A stretch of DNA of 64,000 nucleotides from Nitrosospira multiformis (GCF_900111585.1 NZ_FOHI01000012.1:1-64000); one strand, 5' to 3'; positions 17,444 through 26,918 are shown, counted from the stretch's first letter. Made by a program: numbers and translations. The notes: a model not told the origin generated them from the letters alone.

Positions 17444-19882
17444 ATGTCCTTGCCACGTCCGCCCTTTATTGCCATCGGACTGCTCTCCGCCTGCGTGCTG
17501 GCATATGAGGTATTGCTCACACGCTTGTTCAGCATCGTGCTGTGGCACCATTTTGCCTACATGATCATCAGCGCGGCGATGCTGGGCTACGGAGCGAGCG
17601 GCACGGCTCTCACACTCTCACGAGAAAAAATTGCCGGGTACATAGGCCCTATCTATCTCGCGGCGGCCGTCGGCCTCGCTTTTCTCATGCCCGCGGCATT
17701 TCTACTGGCGCAGGAAGTCCCGTTCAACCCCCTCGAACTGCTATGGGATCCATTCCAGTTGACGCGCCTGCTCTCCATTTATCTGCTCATGATGCTGCCC
17801 TTCTTCTGCGCGGGAACAGGTATCGGCCTCATCCTGTCGCACTTTGGACAGCAGGCTGGGCGCATCTACGCCTTCGATATTGTGGGGGCGGGGATAGGCA
17901 GTGTGTGTGTTATCGGCGTGCTGTTTCTTATACCACCACACAACCTGCTTATCGTCCTCGCCGCGCTGGTCCTGTTTGCCGCCGCTATCGCTACAGTCGA
18001 GATGAGGATACGACCCGAGTGGTTGGGGATTGCCCTTCTCGGGCTGGCTTTCCTGGTATTGCTGGCAATTCCCCCCGACTGGTTCCGTGTGCATCCTTCC
18101 CCTTACAAAGATTTGAGTCAAGCCCTGAATATTACGGGCGCGCAGGTGATCGGGGAACGTTCCAGTCCACTGGGACAGATTGCGGTCGTGGAAAGCCCGC
18201 GCGTTCCTTTCCGTTATGCTCCTGGCATGAGCCTTAATGCGCTGGAAGAACCGCCGGATCAGTTGGGTATATTCGTGGATGGAGACGGTCCCTCCGTGCT
18301 GACGCGCTTTGACGGCCGACGTGAACCACTATCCTATCTCGACCAGCTTACCTCGGCGCTACCTTACCATGTGCTGCAACGGCCTCACGCAGGCCCCCAT
18401 GTGCTGGTGTTGGGAGCAGGAGCGGGCAGCGACGTTCTGCAGGCCCTCTACCATGGCGCGATCAGGATCGATGCGGTAGAGCTCGACCCCAACGTCATCA
18501 ATCTCGTCGAAAAGCGCTTCCATGACTTTGGGGGAAATATTTACACATTGCCCCAGGTGCATATACACGCGGCGGAAGCGCGCGGCTTTGTTAACGCAAC
18601 CCGCAGCCGCTACGATCTGGTTCAGGTCGCCTTGCTGGATTCGTTTGGTGTTGCCGCCGCGGGTGTTTACGGCTTGAGTGAAAGCTACCTTTATACCGTG
18701 GAAGCGTTTCAAACCTATCTGAGAAGGCTAATGCCGGGCGGGGTGCTGGCAATTACGCGCTGGCTGACCTTACCCCCACGGGATGCGCTGAAATTATTCG
18801 CGACAGCGATAGCCGCACTGGAGCGAAGCGGTGTAGACGATCCAGGAGCGCGCCTGGTAATGATAAGGGGCTGGAAAACGGTCACGCTGCTTGTGAAGCA
18901 CAGCAATTTCACGGTGGCGGAGATCGAAGCGATCAGGAAATTCTGCCGCGAGCGCTCATTCGACATAGCCTATTACCCGGGAATGCGACCTGAGGAAGCA
19001 AATCGCTACAATGTGCTGGCGCAGCCCTATTTCTTCGAGGGAGCAACTGCGTTGCTGGCCGGGGATCGCCAAACCTTTATCGACCGGTATAAATTCTTTA
19101 TCGAGCCTGCCACCGACGACCAGCCTTTTTTTTTCCGTTTCTTCAAGTGGGATTCCCTGCGCGAATTGCTTGCCCTGCGGGAACAGGGGGGTATGCCGCT
19201 TCTGGACTGGAGCTATCCCCTGCTGGTGGCAACGCTGATCCAGGCGTTCGTTGCGAGCGTTGTTCTCATTCTGGCGCCACTCCTGGCCTCAAAGGCACGC
19301 CGAGCGCTGCCTCCCGCAAAAGTCGCTTTGTACTTCCTTGCCATCGGCTTGGCTTTCATGTTCATGGAAATTGCGTTCATCCAGAAATTTATACTGTTTC
19401 TGGCTCACCCGTTATATGCGGTCGCCGTCGTATTGTGCGCATTTCTGGTATTTGCCGGTGTGGGAAGCTGGCTCGCCGGGCGCTTGCAAAAGCGGTTCCG
19501 GCGGAGCGGACATCTGACTGTTGCAGTAATGGCAATAGGAGTCCTTGCACTGCTCTATCTCGCTATCCTGCCCAGCCTGTTTGATACGCTGATCCATTTA
19601 TCCGATCCGGCAAAAATCGCTATTTCGGTAGCGTTGATCGCGCCGCTTGCATTTTGCATGGGCATGCCCTTTCCCACCGGAACGATGAGGCTAGCTTTCA
19701 CTGCACGCGAGGCGATCCCCTGGGCCTGGGCAATCAACGGCTTCGCCTCCGTCGTGGGAGCGGTACTTGCCACTTTACTGGCTATTCACCTGGGGTTCGC
19801 TTTCGTGATCCTGTTGGCGGTAGGGATCTATAGCTTGGCGGCGCTTACGTTGAGGGGGTTTCCGCAGGAAGTCGCGAAGTAG
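17444..19882 (+). CDS. Polytopic membrane protein with spermidine-synthase-like core
   Basis: About 812 residues. The N-terminal third has six or seven TM helices (AIGLLSACVLAYEVLLTRLF, with further segments to about 215). The middle (about 230-560) is a soluble Rossmann methyltransferase or spermidine-synthase fold with VLVLGAGAGSDVLQAL, DAVELDPNVINLV and DLVQVALLDSFG. The C-terminal third has another six or seven TM helices (ALYFLAIGLAFMFMEIAFIQ). This is the fused-membrane spermidine-synthase-like family; no polyamine synthesis has been shown for most members. Start: ATG 17444, six bases after pcm stops, with GAGGCGG upstream; a TTG at 17435 would overlap pcm. The tight coupling suggests both act on one process. 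Confidence 0.85.
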   Translation: MSLPRPPFIAIGLLSACVLAYEVLLTRLFSIVLWHHFAYMIISAAMLGYGASGTALTLSREKIAGYIGPIYLAAAVGLAFLMPAAFLLAQEVPFNPLELLWDPFQLTRLLSIYLLMMLPFFCAGTGIGLILSHFGQQAGRIYAFDIVGAGIGSVCVIGVLFLIPPHNLLIVLAALVLFAAAIATVEMRIRPEWLGIALLGLAFLVLLAIPPDWFRVHPSPYKDLSQALNITGAQVIGERSSPLGQIAVVESPRVPFRYAPGMSLNALEEPPDQLGIFVDGDGPSVLTRFDGRREPLSYLDQLTSALPYHVLQRPHAGPHVLVLGAGAGSDVLQALYHGAIRIDAVELDPNVINLVEKRFHDFGGNIYTLPQVHIHAAEARGFVNATRSRYDLVQVALLDSFGVAAAGVYGLSESYLYTVEAFQTYLRRLMPGGVLAITRWLTLPPRDALKLFATAIAALERSGVDDPGARLVMIRGWKTVTLLVKHSNFTVAEIEAIRKFCRERSFDIAYYPGMRPEEANRYNVLAQPYFFEGATALLAGDRQTFIDRYKFFIEPATDDQPFFFRFFKWDSLRELLALREQGGMPLLDWSYPLLVATLIQAFVASVVLILAPLLASKARRALPPAKVALYFLAIGLAFMFMEIAFIQKFILFLAHPLYAVAVVLCAFLVFAGVGSWLAGRLQKRFRRSGHLTVAVMAIGVLALLYLAILPSLFDTLIHLSDPAKIAISVALIAPLAFCMGMPFPTGTMRLAFTAREAIPWAWAINGFASVVGAVLATLLAIHLGFAFVILLAVGIYSLAALTLRGFPQEVAK

Positions 19883-20049
19883 ATTGGAACTCCTTGGGCA
19901 CCTCAGCAATCTGCGCTGGCTAAGCATTGTTCGCCCCCTTCCCAAGCAATGCCGGATGCATTCGCCCTCTACGAGCCTATCCTGAATACCGGCTCACCTC
20001 CTTCGACAGATCCTCCTGAGGGCTTTCTTCTTTTAATTACCAAGCAAGA

Positions 20050-21495
20050 TTAAAACGAGTAATAAACAGGGCGCGACGGAGATTCCAGCGAAATTATTGC
20101 CGAGCTCTTCATCAGGCTCTTCTGTAAGAGATTATATACATCCAAGTCAAAGCTCAGGGCTGAGCGCGTCTGTAAAAGATCCTCAAGCTCTTCGCCGTTT
20201 TGCACGGTTCCGAGGTGGCACCACTTGTCAAACACATGAAGTTGGCTGCGGCCGGAAACTTCATTAAATTCACGAAAGCCAATTCTGCCGGGATAGGGCC
20301 AGGGCTTCAGGCGAAGCGGGATCAGCGCCTGTTTGAGACGCAGATAGTGAAGCTCTGATAATTCCTTGCCGACACAGACCCCATCACAACGTTTGATCTG
20401 ATAGGCAAAGCACGGGTTCCCAGTACCAGCACCTTGAGTACTGGCACCTTCGACTCCAATCACGCGTGGACATAATCTGTTATCGCCGGCGATCTTGCGA
20501 AGCGTATCCATGGCTGCCTTTTTCGAGCGAAAGAAACCGAAAAGATGGTCGAATCTTGCCGGATCAATGTCATCTTCCGTTACGATGCTTATCAAGGGAA
20601 CCTGATCAGGTCCACCCAGGCTCAGGGAGAACAAGGTACGCGTCAAACGTAAACGCCGGTTATGGATCGGCTGGCGTTCCTTGATCAGGCTCGATTCCAG
20701 CAGTAGAGCGCCCAACTCGCCTGCCGTTTCTATCCATTCCACGCGGTTTACCTGCTGGCCGATACGCATGGCCTTGCTGGATGAATGATCACCGCTGAAG
20801 TGCGACATGACACGCGAGCGCAAAGTGACGCTTTTGCCGATATAGAGCGGGAGATTGTTTTCGCCATAGAAGAGATATACGCCCGCACTATCCGGTATCT
20901 CATCCAAAAAGGCGGCATCCAGGCCAGTTGGCAGGCTCGGCCCTTTCAACAAGGCGGCAACCTCGTCCAGGACGCGCTTCTCCCCTAATTCGCGTTTGGC
21001 CAACGCGAGATAAGTCACCAACAGATTCACATCCCCCATGGCGCGATGACGGTCGCAAGTTACAAGCGAATGACGCTGCATGATTGCATCAAGACCATGA
21101 CTTCTATGCTCCGGATAGAGCCGCCGGGAAAGCTTTACCGTACACATGACCTTCTGCCGAAGTACCGCGCCCAGCCGCCTGAATTCACTCTTGAGGAAAC
21201 CATGGTCGAACCGGACGTTATGCGCTGCCAGCACGGCCCCTTCAATATAGCCATACAATTTGTGAGCGATTTCATCGAACGCAGGTGCGTCTTTCACCAT
21301 TTCATTGGTAATGCCGGTCAGACGGGAAATGAAAGGTGGAATACTGACTCCTGGATTAACCAGTGTTTCCCAGCGCTCCATTTCAATTCCGTTTTCGAAG
21401 CGCACGAGAGCGACCTCCGTGATACGGTCGTGCAAAGGCGAATCTCCGGTCGTTTCGAGATCCAGGACTACTAAATGCGGCAGGTTGGAAAACAT
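20050..21495 (-). CDS. DnaQ-type exonuclease fused to UvrC-like GIY-YIG nuclease
   Basis: A 481-residue fusion. Residues 1-170 are a DEDDh 3'-5' exonuclease like DNA polymerase III epsilon: VLDLETTGDSP (motif I), AHNVRFDHGFL (II), HRAMGDVNLL (III). From about residue 205 follows a GIY-YIG endonuclease domain (AGVYLFYGENNLPLYIGKSVTLRSRV, with LLLESSLIKERQPIHNRRLR), then a UvrC/Cho-like region with paired Cys (NPCFAYQIKRCDGVCVG). Homologues are widespread and thought to act in DNA repair, possibly incising and trimming damaged strands without UvrB. Catalytic residues of both domains look intact. No clear ribosome-binding site precedes the ATG. Confidence 0.92.
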   Translation of the reverse strand: MFSNLPHLVVLDLETTGDSPLHDRITEVALVRFENGIEMERWETLVNPGVSIPPFISRLTGITNEMVKDAPAFDEIAHKLYGYIEGAVLAAHNVRFDHGFLKSEFRRLGAVLRQKVMCTVKLSRRLYPEHRSHGLDAIMQRHSLVTCDRHRAMGDVNLLVTYLALAKRELGEKRVLDEVAALLKGPSLPTGLDAAFLDEIPDSAGVYLFYGENNLPLYIGKSVTLRSRVMSHFSGDHSSSKAMRIGQQVNRVEWIETAGELGALLLESSLIKERQPIHNRRLRLTRTLFSLSLGGPDQVPLISIVTEDDIDPARFDHLFGFFRSKKAAMDTLRKIAGDNRLCPRVIGVEGASTQGAGTGNPCFAYQIKRCDGVCVGKELSELHYLRLKQALIPLRLKPWPYPGRIGFREFNEVSGRSQLHVFDKWCHLGTVQNGEELEDLLQTRSALSFDLDVYNLLQKSLMKSSAIISLESPSRPVYYSF

Positions 21496-21840
21496 TGAGT
21501 TGTCGATCGCTGTCAGAACTGAAGGCCCAACGAGACCAGGAAGAGAAAGTTGCTGAAACTAGAGCCTGTTAACACTTGTTCGCGCCCTCGACGGAGACGA
21601 TTTTATTCAGCGCAAGGTATGAGCCGCACCGCAAAGCAAGCTTCTGTAAGCAGCGAGTAACGATGGGCTGGACAAATCGGTCCCCTCCGTTCGGGTTGCG
21701 CCAGCGTGAAAACCACTGACGGCCGCTTGAACTCTGAAGCCCGGGTCGCCATCAGATATTTTACCGCGATTTGGAAATTGAAGGCTTAGCTCGTCGGGTA
21801 GGTTGCACTGCTGTAAATTGAAGGTGAGATAGCTACCACT
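21496..21840. other. Intergenic region with no recognised gene
   Basis: This 345-bp spacer separates the divergent exonuclease/UvrC-like and DUF2127 genes and should hold both promoters. I see no coding match on either strand and no clear operator. Confidence 0.5.
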
Positions 21841-22350
21841 TTGGCTCGATACGACATTCCACTATCGCTTATGAAATTATTCGGCGCATTACGCACAGTC
21901 GCAGTTTTTGAAACCACCAAAGGTGCTCTGGTATTGCTGGTGGGATTTGATTTACTCTCCCTGGTACATCACGACATTCAGCAAGCCGCCGAGCACCTGC
22001 TGGCGCACACTCACCTGAATCCAGCCTCCCGTTATCCCCACATCTTTATTGATTTGGCCAACCAGCTCACAAACACCCGCTTATTGCTGATCGCGGCTGG
22101 AGCTGGCGTCTACTCGCTGGTACGATTCATCGAGGCATATGGGCTCTGGCGTGCAAGGCGCTGGGCGCAATGGTTCGCGGCTGCAAGTGGCGCGATTTAC
22201 GTGCCTTTTGAGCTTTTCGAATTGTATGAGCGTGTTACTTGGCTTAGCCTTGGCGCCTTGACGCTGAACCTGGCAATTGTTGCCTTCATGCTCTACCACC
22301 TGTTCCATGCGGGTGACAAGAAGATAGCGAATGCGCCCTCATCGAGCTGA
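21841..22350 (+). CDS. DUF2127 family membrane protein
   Basis: A 169-residue integral membrane protein of the DUF2127 type: FETTKGALVLLVGFDLLSLVHHDIQ opens the first helix and reentrant His pair, then LLLIAAGAGVYSLVRFIEAYGLWRARRWAQWFAA and two further helices (SLGALTLNLAIVAFMLYHLF). Four TM helices are predicted. The TTG at 21841 has GGTGAG 10 bases upstream; the ATG at 21871 is a possible shorter start. Function of the family is unknown. It appears to be a single-gene unit. Confidence 0.78.
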   Translation: MARYDIPLSLMKLFGALRTVAVFETTKGALVLLVGFDLLSLVHHDIQQAAEHLLAHTHLNPASRYPHIFIDLANQLTNTRLLLIAAGAGVYSLVRFIEAYGLWRARRWAQWFAAASGAIYVPFELFELYERVTWLSLGALTLNLAIVAFMLYHLFHAGDKKIANAPSSS

Positions 22351-22872
22351 AAGCTGCTTCAACCTGGCGCCGCAGGGCGTACGTGCTCAGGTGCATCAAT
22401 CCAGCCCGGGCGTATCCGGTGTTACCACTTTAAGGGTCGGAACAGTCAGTGCATCGCTCTGCCATGCCTATGACTTTTCCATTAAACCTTTCCATTGAAC
22501 GTTGCAATCTGTGCCGACTATGAGAGACACGTGCAATTGCCCCGCGGGTAATTTCAAAGAATCGGCACGACGTTAGAAGGTTCGTTGAGTGGGATTCCGC
22601 ACAGATTATCAGGTTTGCCGAATTTAACCTGTTTTGGAAATTGCACACTACCTTCCAAGTACCGATGAGGAGATTCCTCATGGCAACAATACATGGAACG
22701 ACACGTGGAAATGGGTAAAGGGAAAGTAAAGGGAAACTGCCCTCATCTCCGATCCCCGCGCCCCCGGGAAGCGGTAGAGAAAATACATCCAGCGGCTACC
22801 CGGAACTGGCTACAGGAAGCGGCGCCTCTCACGCCCTCTCTATGTTCCTCTATTTTCTCCATGGAGAATCTT
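22351..22872. other. Intergenic region, no gene supported
   Basis: About 520 bp with only spurious frames. A minus-strand frame at 22430-22681 lacks a ribosome-binding site and any recognisable protein character. The plus frame running into the next gene from 22693 is basic and unstructured, unlike the signal-peptide protein it leads into. Confidence 0.45.
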
Positions 22873-23292
22873 ATGCATCTGCCTCTTTTGACATCCTCTG
22901 CAAACCGCCTGGTCATTTCTGTCATATTTTTTCTTGCATTCACCCCTCCTGCAGTGCTGGCGCAAGCGCGGCAATCGGCGCAGGCACCACAGCCCATTGA
23001 AGCAACCATGAGAAACATGGTTTCAGCTATTCTGGCTAACTCATTGGCCGATTTTGTATCGCCAGGAGATGAAGCATTTCAAGCCGGGATGACAAAGGAG
23101 ATGCTCAGCAGCATCAACCAATCTCTCGCCTCGCGCCTCAAGCAAGGATACACCACGACATTCCTGACCACACTGCATCAGCAGGGATTCGACGTATATG
23201 TCTGGAAGGTGGTATTCAAGGACGGGAATGATGACGTTCTTATTTTCATGGCCCTTAAGGACCAGAAAGTCGGTGGATTCTGGTTGCGTTAG
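22873..23292 (+). CDS. Small exported protein of unknown function
   Basis: A 139-residue protein starting at ATG 22873, preceded by GGAG at a good distance, which begins a signal peptide (LVISVIFFLAFTPPAVLAQA). The mature domain reads as alpha then beta: ANSLADFVSPGDEAFQAGMTKEML, LASRLKQGYTTTFLTTLHQQG, VYVWKVVFKDGNDDVLIFMAL, ending VGGFWLR. This resembles small conserved periplasmic proteins with a cystatin-like or DUF3887-like fold, but I cannot name a family with confidence. It lies 62 bp before the Gly-rich protein gene on the same strand and may be cotranscribed. Confidence 0.7.
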   Translation: MHLPLLTSSANRLVISVIFFLAFTPPAVLAQARQSAQAPQPIEATMRNMVSAILANSLADFVSPGDEAFQAGMTKEMLSSINQSLASRLKQGYTTTFLTTLHQQGFDVYVWKVVFKDGNDDVLIFMALKDQKVGGFWLR

Positions 23293-23354
23293 CTCCAAAA
23301 GAAATATGGATCAAGTCAAGCCTGCGATAAGGACCGATAGGGGCCGAGATCTGT

Positions 23355-24107
23355 ATGAAGAAGATTAAATTGATGTGCTTTGTCCTTCTCATGCTTGGGT
23401 TGATTCCTGGCATTTCCGTATGGGCGCGTGGAGGTGGCGGGGGAGGACATGGAGGTGGAGGATTTGGTGGCGGTGGACATATGGGAGGCGGTGGACATAT
23501 GGGAGGCGGTGGACATATGGGAGGCGGTGGACATATGGGAGGCGGTGGACATATGGGAGGCGGGGGGCCTATGGGAGGCGGAGGACATATGGGAGGCGGA
23601 GGAATGCATTTTGGAGGCGGCGGGCACATGGGGGGCGGGGGATGGGCGCACGACGGAGGAATGCATTATGGGGGTGGGGAGCATTTTGGCGGAGGAGTCG
23701 GTTATTATCGAGGCGGTGGAGTCGGCCGCTATCGCGGGGACGGATTTGGTTACTACCGGGGGCCGCGCGGTTTCTATCGGGGCTATGGTTACGGCCTGGG
23801 ATTTGGATTTGGAGGATATGGACTAGGGCTAGGATTAGGATATGGCCTGGGTTATGGCGCTCTAGCTTATGGGCCGCCTTATTATCCATATCCACCCATG
23901 TATCCATATCCACTCGCGGTGCCTGTGCCTGCGGCACCGCTGGTATACATCCAACAAAACCTTCCGGAACAAAGTGACACGCAAAATACGGTTCAGCCGC
24001 AATCCGGCTATTGGTATTATTGCCGGGAATCGGAAGGTTATTACCCTTATGTCAAGGATTGTCCCGGTGACTGGGTACAAGTTGCTCCACAACCGCCGCC
24101 CCAATAA
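23355..24107 (+). CDS. Secreted Gly-rich repeat protein with YYPYV module
   Basis: A 250-residue exported protein: signal peptide (LMCFVLLMLGLIPGISVWA), then a Gly/His/Met-rich repeat region (residues about 25-110) built on GGGGHM units, a Gly/Tyr/Arg-rich section, a Pro/Tyr stretch, and the C-terminal module YWYYCRESEGYYPYVKDCPGDW. That module is shared with the His-rich protein at 16085, so the two are paralogues with different N-terminal low-complexity regions. The regular His and Met in the repeat could bind copper or zinc, and the Gly-rich backbone suits an extracellular matrix or coat. Role not known. Confidence 0.78.
   Translation: MKKIKLMCFVLLMLGLIPGISVWARGGGGGGHGGGGFGGGGHMGGGGHMGGGGHMGGGGHMGGGGHMGGGGPMGGGGHMGGGGMHFGGGGHMGGGGWAHDGGMHYGGGEHFGGGVGYYRGGGVGRYRGDGFGYYRGPRGFYRGYGYGLGFGFGGYGLGLGLGYGLGYGALAYGPPYYPYPPMYPYPLAVPVPAAPLVYIQQNLPEQSDTQNTVQPQSGYWYYCRESEGYYPYVKDCPGDWVQVAPQPPPQ
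23478..23600 (+). repeat. In-frame 18-bp tandem repeats
   Basis: CATATGGGAGGCGGTGGA (encoding His-Met-Gly4) recurs about five times exactly, then with single changes (CCT for CAT, GGA for GGT). Unit length is a multiple of three, so copy-number change by slippage would alter protein length without breaking frame. Confidence 0.9.
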
Positions 24108-24343
24108 TGTCGTTTACCTCCATATACGCATTCGCACGAAAAGGTAAAAATTGGGGTCGAAACAAAGGACTCGCACTTTGCAAGCCGTTGTTTGATGGTG
24201 GGCCGAGAACGACGAAACGGAGAACATCTACGCTATACCCCTCCAAAGTGACAAGCCAAGGACAACCGGAAGCCGCTGAAATAACCCTGCTTCCTGGCCG
24301 ATCCGCTGCATTTCAAGTCAGAAAATGAAAGGGGACGCTCCGA

Positions 24344-24838
24344 TTACTTTTCGGGCGCTGGCAATGGCGACAGCCCAAGTTCTTTCAGAAACGCATTGTG
24401 CCTGGCCTTTGTTTCTGGGATCTCCTTCTCGATCTCGACCAGTTCCTTGTGCGTAGCCGATAGATCGATCAGACCTCCTCCTTGGCCGTGCTGACATAGC
24501 GCGAGATGTTCAGGTTGAAGTCGTTGGCTTCGATCTCGTCCATTCCCACGTGCCTAGCGTACCGCTCGATACCCTTCGGATGCTGTTGGTATGTGTCGAT
24601 GATCCGCTGGATATGGTCGTCGGATAGGTCGCCATTACGCCGTCGTCTTTAGGAAGTGAAACCCGTGCAGCAGGAACGCGAAGTCCGCCGCCGACTTCGG
24701 GGCCAGTCCCTAGTTTTTGAAGCGCACGCCCTCGCCCAACGCCTAGGTCGGGTTCCAGCGATAGCTGAACGGTTGTCGACCACTGCGTCGAAGTAGGATC
24801 TCTTCGCCGGGTTTGTCTCACGCAGCATGTCCCAGTGA
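24344..24838 (-). pseudogene. Type I restriction methylase (hsdM) ghost
   Basis: Reading the minus strand across frames gives a compressed HsdM: a QPFSYRW stretch (from the NPPF catalytic motif), then ALGEGVRFKN and GLAPKSAADFAFLLHGFHFL, VMATYP, a deletion, IIDTYQQHPKGIERYA, MDEIEANDFNLNISRYVSTA, and a C-terminus ARHNAFLKELGLSPLPAPEK. Internal stops, frameshifts and a large deletion make it inactive. No hsdS or hsdR remains in the window. It abuts the CorC-like gene end at 24841. Confidence 0.82.
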
Positions 24839-24840
24839 GG

Positions 24841-26151
24841 TCATTCCAATATGGATGGGTTTTCAGTGATCGGGGCCTTTTTTGTAGCAAGCACTTTATC
24901 GATGCGCTTTCCATCCATGTCCATGATCTCAAAGAGCCATCCTTCCCACTCGCAACGGTCGGCCGTATGCGGCAATCTTCCCACCAGTAACATCATCATC
25001 CCACTCAAGGTGTTGTAACGTCCCTTTTCTTCTTCAGGCACCTCTTTGAGGTCAAGTCGATCTTTTAACTCGGGAATGGGAATGAAACCGTCCAGCAGCC
25101 AGGTTCCATCCTCACGTTTCATTGCCCACGCATCCTCAGGACGATGCGGTTTGAACTCCCCCGTGATCGCCTCCATTACATCCTGCAAGGTAACAATCCC
25201 TTGCACTTCCCCATATTCGTCAATAACAAAGGCGAGATGAGCTCCGGAGTTTTTGAAGTTTTCCAGTAATTCCATCCCCGTCAGGGACTCGGGAACGAAT
25301 ACCCCTGGTTGCAGATTAGCGGTCAAATTTAGTTCTTGGCCATGCAAGGTTTGAATGAAGAATTGTTGCGCGCTTGCGACTCCTAACACTTCTCCCCAAT
25401 CACCTCGTATCACAGGAAAACGCGAATGTTCACTTGATTCAATGCGTTTAAGGTTGGCGGCCAGTGGCTCTGCAATGTCCAGGTAGGTTACTTCGCCGCG
25501 CGGCACCATGAGTGAAGCAATCTGGCGATCATCCAACCGAAAAACATTCCGCACCATTTGGTGTTCCTGATGCTCAATCACGCCTGCATCCGATCCTTCA
25601 GCTAGCATCAGATTAATCTCTTCCTGAGTCACACTCGGACCAATCCTCTCCTTGATGCCCAAGGACTGGAGTATCAATTGGGTTGAGCCAGATAATACTT
25701 TTATGAATGGTTTTGATGCGGCTGCCAGCCATAGCATTGGCCGCGCTACCAAGCGAGCTACTGACTCGGAATTAATTTGCCCCAGGCGCTTTGGCACCAA
25801 TTCGCCAAAAATGATGGATAAGTAAGTTATGCCAATAACAGTTATCCCACTCGCTATATAGCCGGATAGGGTATCCTGTACTCCAAGTGTTTTCAGCCAA
25901 TCGCCGAAGGGGCGCGCCAGGGCGGCTTCGCCGATAAACCCGTTTAAAATCCCGATCAGAGTAATGCCAATCTGTACTGTAGAAAGAAAACGGTTTGGAT
26001 CTTCACCCAGTTGAATCGCTGCCGTTGCGGCAACATCTCCCGCTTGCGCCAGGTTTTGAAGCTGGGCTCTACGAGCGGTAATCAAGGCAATCTCAGACAT
26101 GGCAAAAACGCCATTGAGAATGATGAGAATAAACAGTATGGCTATTTCCAT
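24841..26151 (-). CDS. HlyC/CorC family transporter-like protein (DUF21-CBS-CorC)
   Basis: A 436-residue inner-membrane protein. An N-terminal DUF21/CNNM domain with four hydrophobic segments (ILFILIILNGVFAMSEIALITARR first; GELVPKRLGQ motif) is followed by two CBS repeats (about 200-330; MVPRGEVTYLDI, FVIDEYGEVQGIVTLQDVMEAITGE) and a C-terminal CorC_HlyC domain. Members are linked to magnesium or cobalt efflux and resistance; older haemolysin naming is misleading. Start ATG 26151 has GGGAG about 10 bases upstream. The gene end coincides with the hsdM ghost, so the original downstream region was replaced. Confidence 0.9.
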   Translation of the reverse strand: MEIAILFILIILNGVFAMSEIALITARRAQLQNLAQAGDVAATAAIQLGEDPNRFLSTVQIGITLIGILNGFIGEAALARPFGDWLKTLGVQDTLSGYIASGITVIGITYLSIIFGELVPKRLGQINSESVARLVARPMLWLAAASKPFIKVLSGSTQLILQSLGIKERIGPSVTQEEINLMLAEGSDAGVIEHQEHQMVRNVFRLDDRQIASLMVPRGEVTYLDIAEPLAANLKRIESSEHSRFPVIRGDWGEVLGVASAQQFFIQTLHGQELNLTANLQPGVFVPESLTGMELLENFKNSGAHLAFVIDEYGEVQGIVTLQDVMEAITGEFKPHRPEDAWAMKREDGTWLLDGFIPIPELKDRLDLKEVPEEEKGRYNTLSGMMMLLVGRLPHTADRCEWEGWLFEIMDMDGKRIDKVLATKKAPITENPSILE

Positions 26152-26222
26152 GTGTTATATGCTCCCGAATGAGCACCGGTATTGAAATAAGTATTCATTA
26201 AAGAGCGACCTGCTCTCCAAAA

Positions 26223-26363
26223 TCAGTACCAATCCAAAATGGAAAATTCCGGCTTCGTTGGCCTGCCTGACAAAGCGTTTTCCCTTGCCTGACGGGCGAA
26301 TTTAGCAGGAGTTGTCCCCTGCCATGCAGGACGGGGACTCACCTCATTATAGTACTGCCGCAT
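26223..26363 (-). pseudogene. IS3-family transposase (OrfB) C-terminal remnant
   Basis: The minus-strand frame reads MRQYYNEVSPRPAWQGTTPA then KFARQARENALSGRP, ending SILDWY. The YNEVRPHSSLG...TPAEFA pattern is the usual C-terminal end of IS3-group transposases. Only about 46 residues survive, with no catalytic core. Confidence 0.7.
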
Positions 26364-26499
26364 CCGTCAATCCTGCGCGTGACATCTCTCGTGACAAGAA
26401 GCGGTGCGTTCAGGCACTCCCGCCGCTCCCGCCATAGATTTTCGCGCTCCCGAAAACTTCCTATCACTACGCTAAGGTTTAGTGCCATTGAACAAAAGT

Positions 26500-26918
26500 A
26501 GCATCGCACTGGTGCGACAATTTGCCGCTTCCTGGATTAACTGAAATGGGCTATTCTCGCGCTCGACGCCAGGCATATTGTCTAAATGGGAATTATCCAG
26601 CTGATCTGAAACAGCCCCATCCCAGACTGCATAAAATCGGGGGTCACCTTAAAGCAGTTAATCACCGACCCTGCTTACCAAGCAGACTGTTCAACCAACC
26701 CTTATATCGAACGTTGAAGAAACGATCCCTACGGCGGCAGTCAATGCCGTGCTCCCGTCGACTATCTCGTTACAGGTCAGTCAGTTCGATCAATTGAATA
26801 ACAACCGACCACAATCGTCGGTGTTAATAATGTCAGTAATGACAAGTATTGGATATTTCATCTTTTTCCGCAGCAGACTTACTTTGCACACCTGAAGCTC
26901 AATTATCAAAAATAGAAA
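26500..26918 (+). pseudogene. TonB-dependent receptor ghost
   Basis: This stretch aligns in pieces with the intact receptor locus. 26511-26575 matches the upstream region near 4933-5000 (palindrome and AATGGGNTANTCTCGCGCTCG). 26660-26735 matches barrel codons near 7108-7175 (GTTAATCACC, TTATATCGAACGT). 26780-26800 matches 7450-7465. 26815-26915 matches the 3' end, including AATGACAAGTATTGGATATT and the receptor stop region. Over 2 kb has been deleted and stops accumulate. It is a decayed paralogue whose downstream neighbour, HupE/UreJ-like, survives. Confidence 0.85.

Noticed and set aside
22430-22681. Minus-strand 83-residue frame
   Set aside because: No ribosome-binding site, no domain character, lies in an intergenic spacer.
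23478-23600. Direct repeats considered as a CRISPR array
   Set aside because: Repeats are contiguous without spacers and encode an in-frame HMGGGG series.
26511-26528. Sigma-54-like TGG...TTGC pattern
   Set aside because: Spacing between GG and GC is 11 bases instead of 10 and the -24 element lacks CA.
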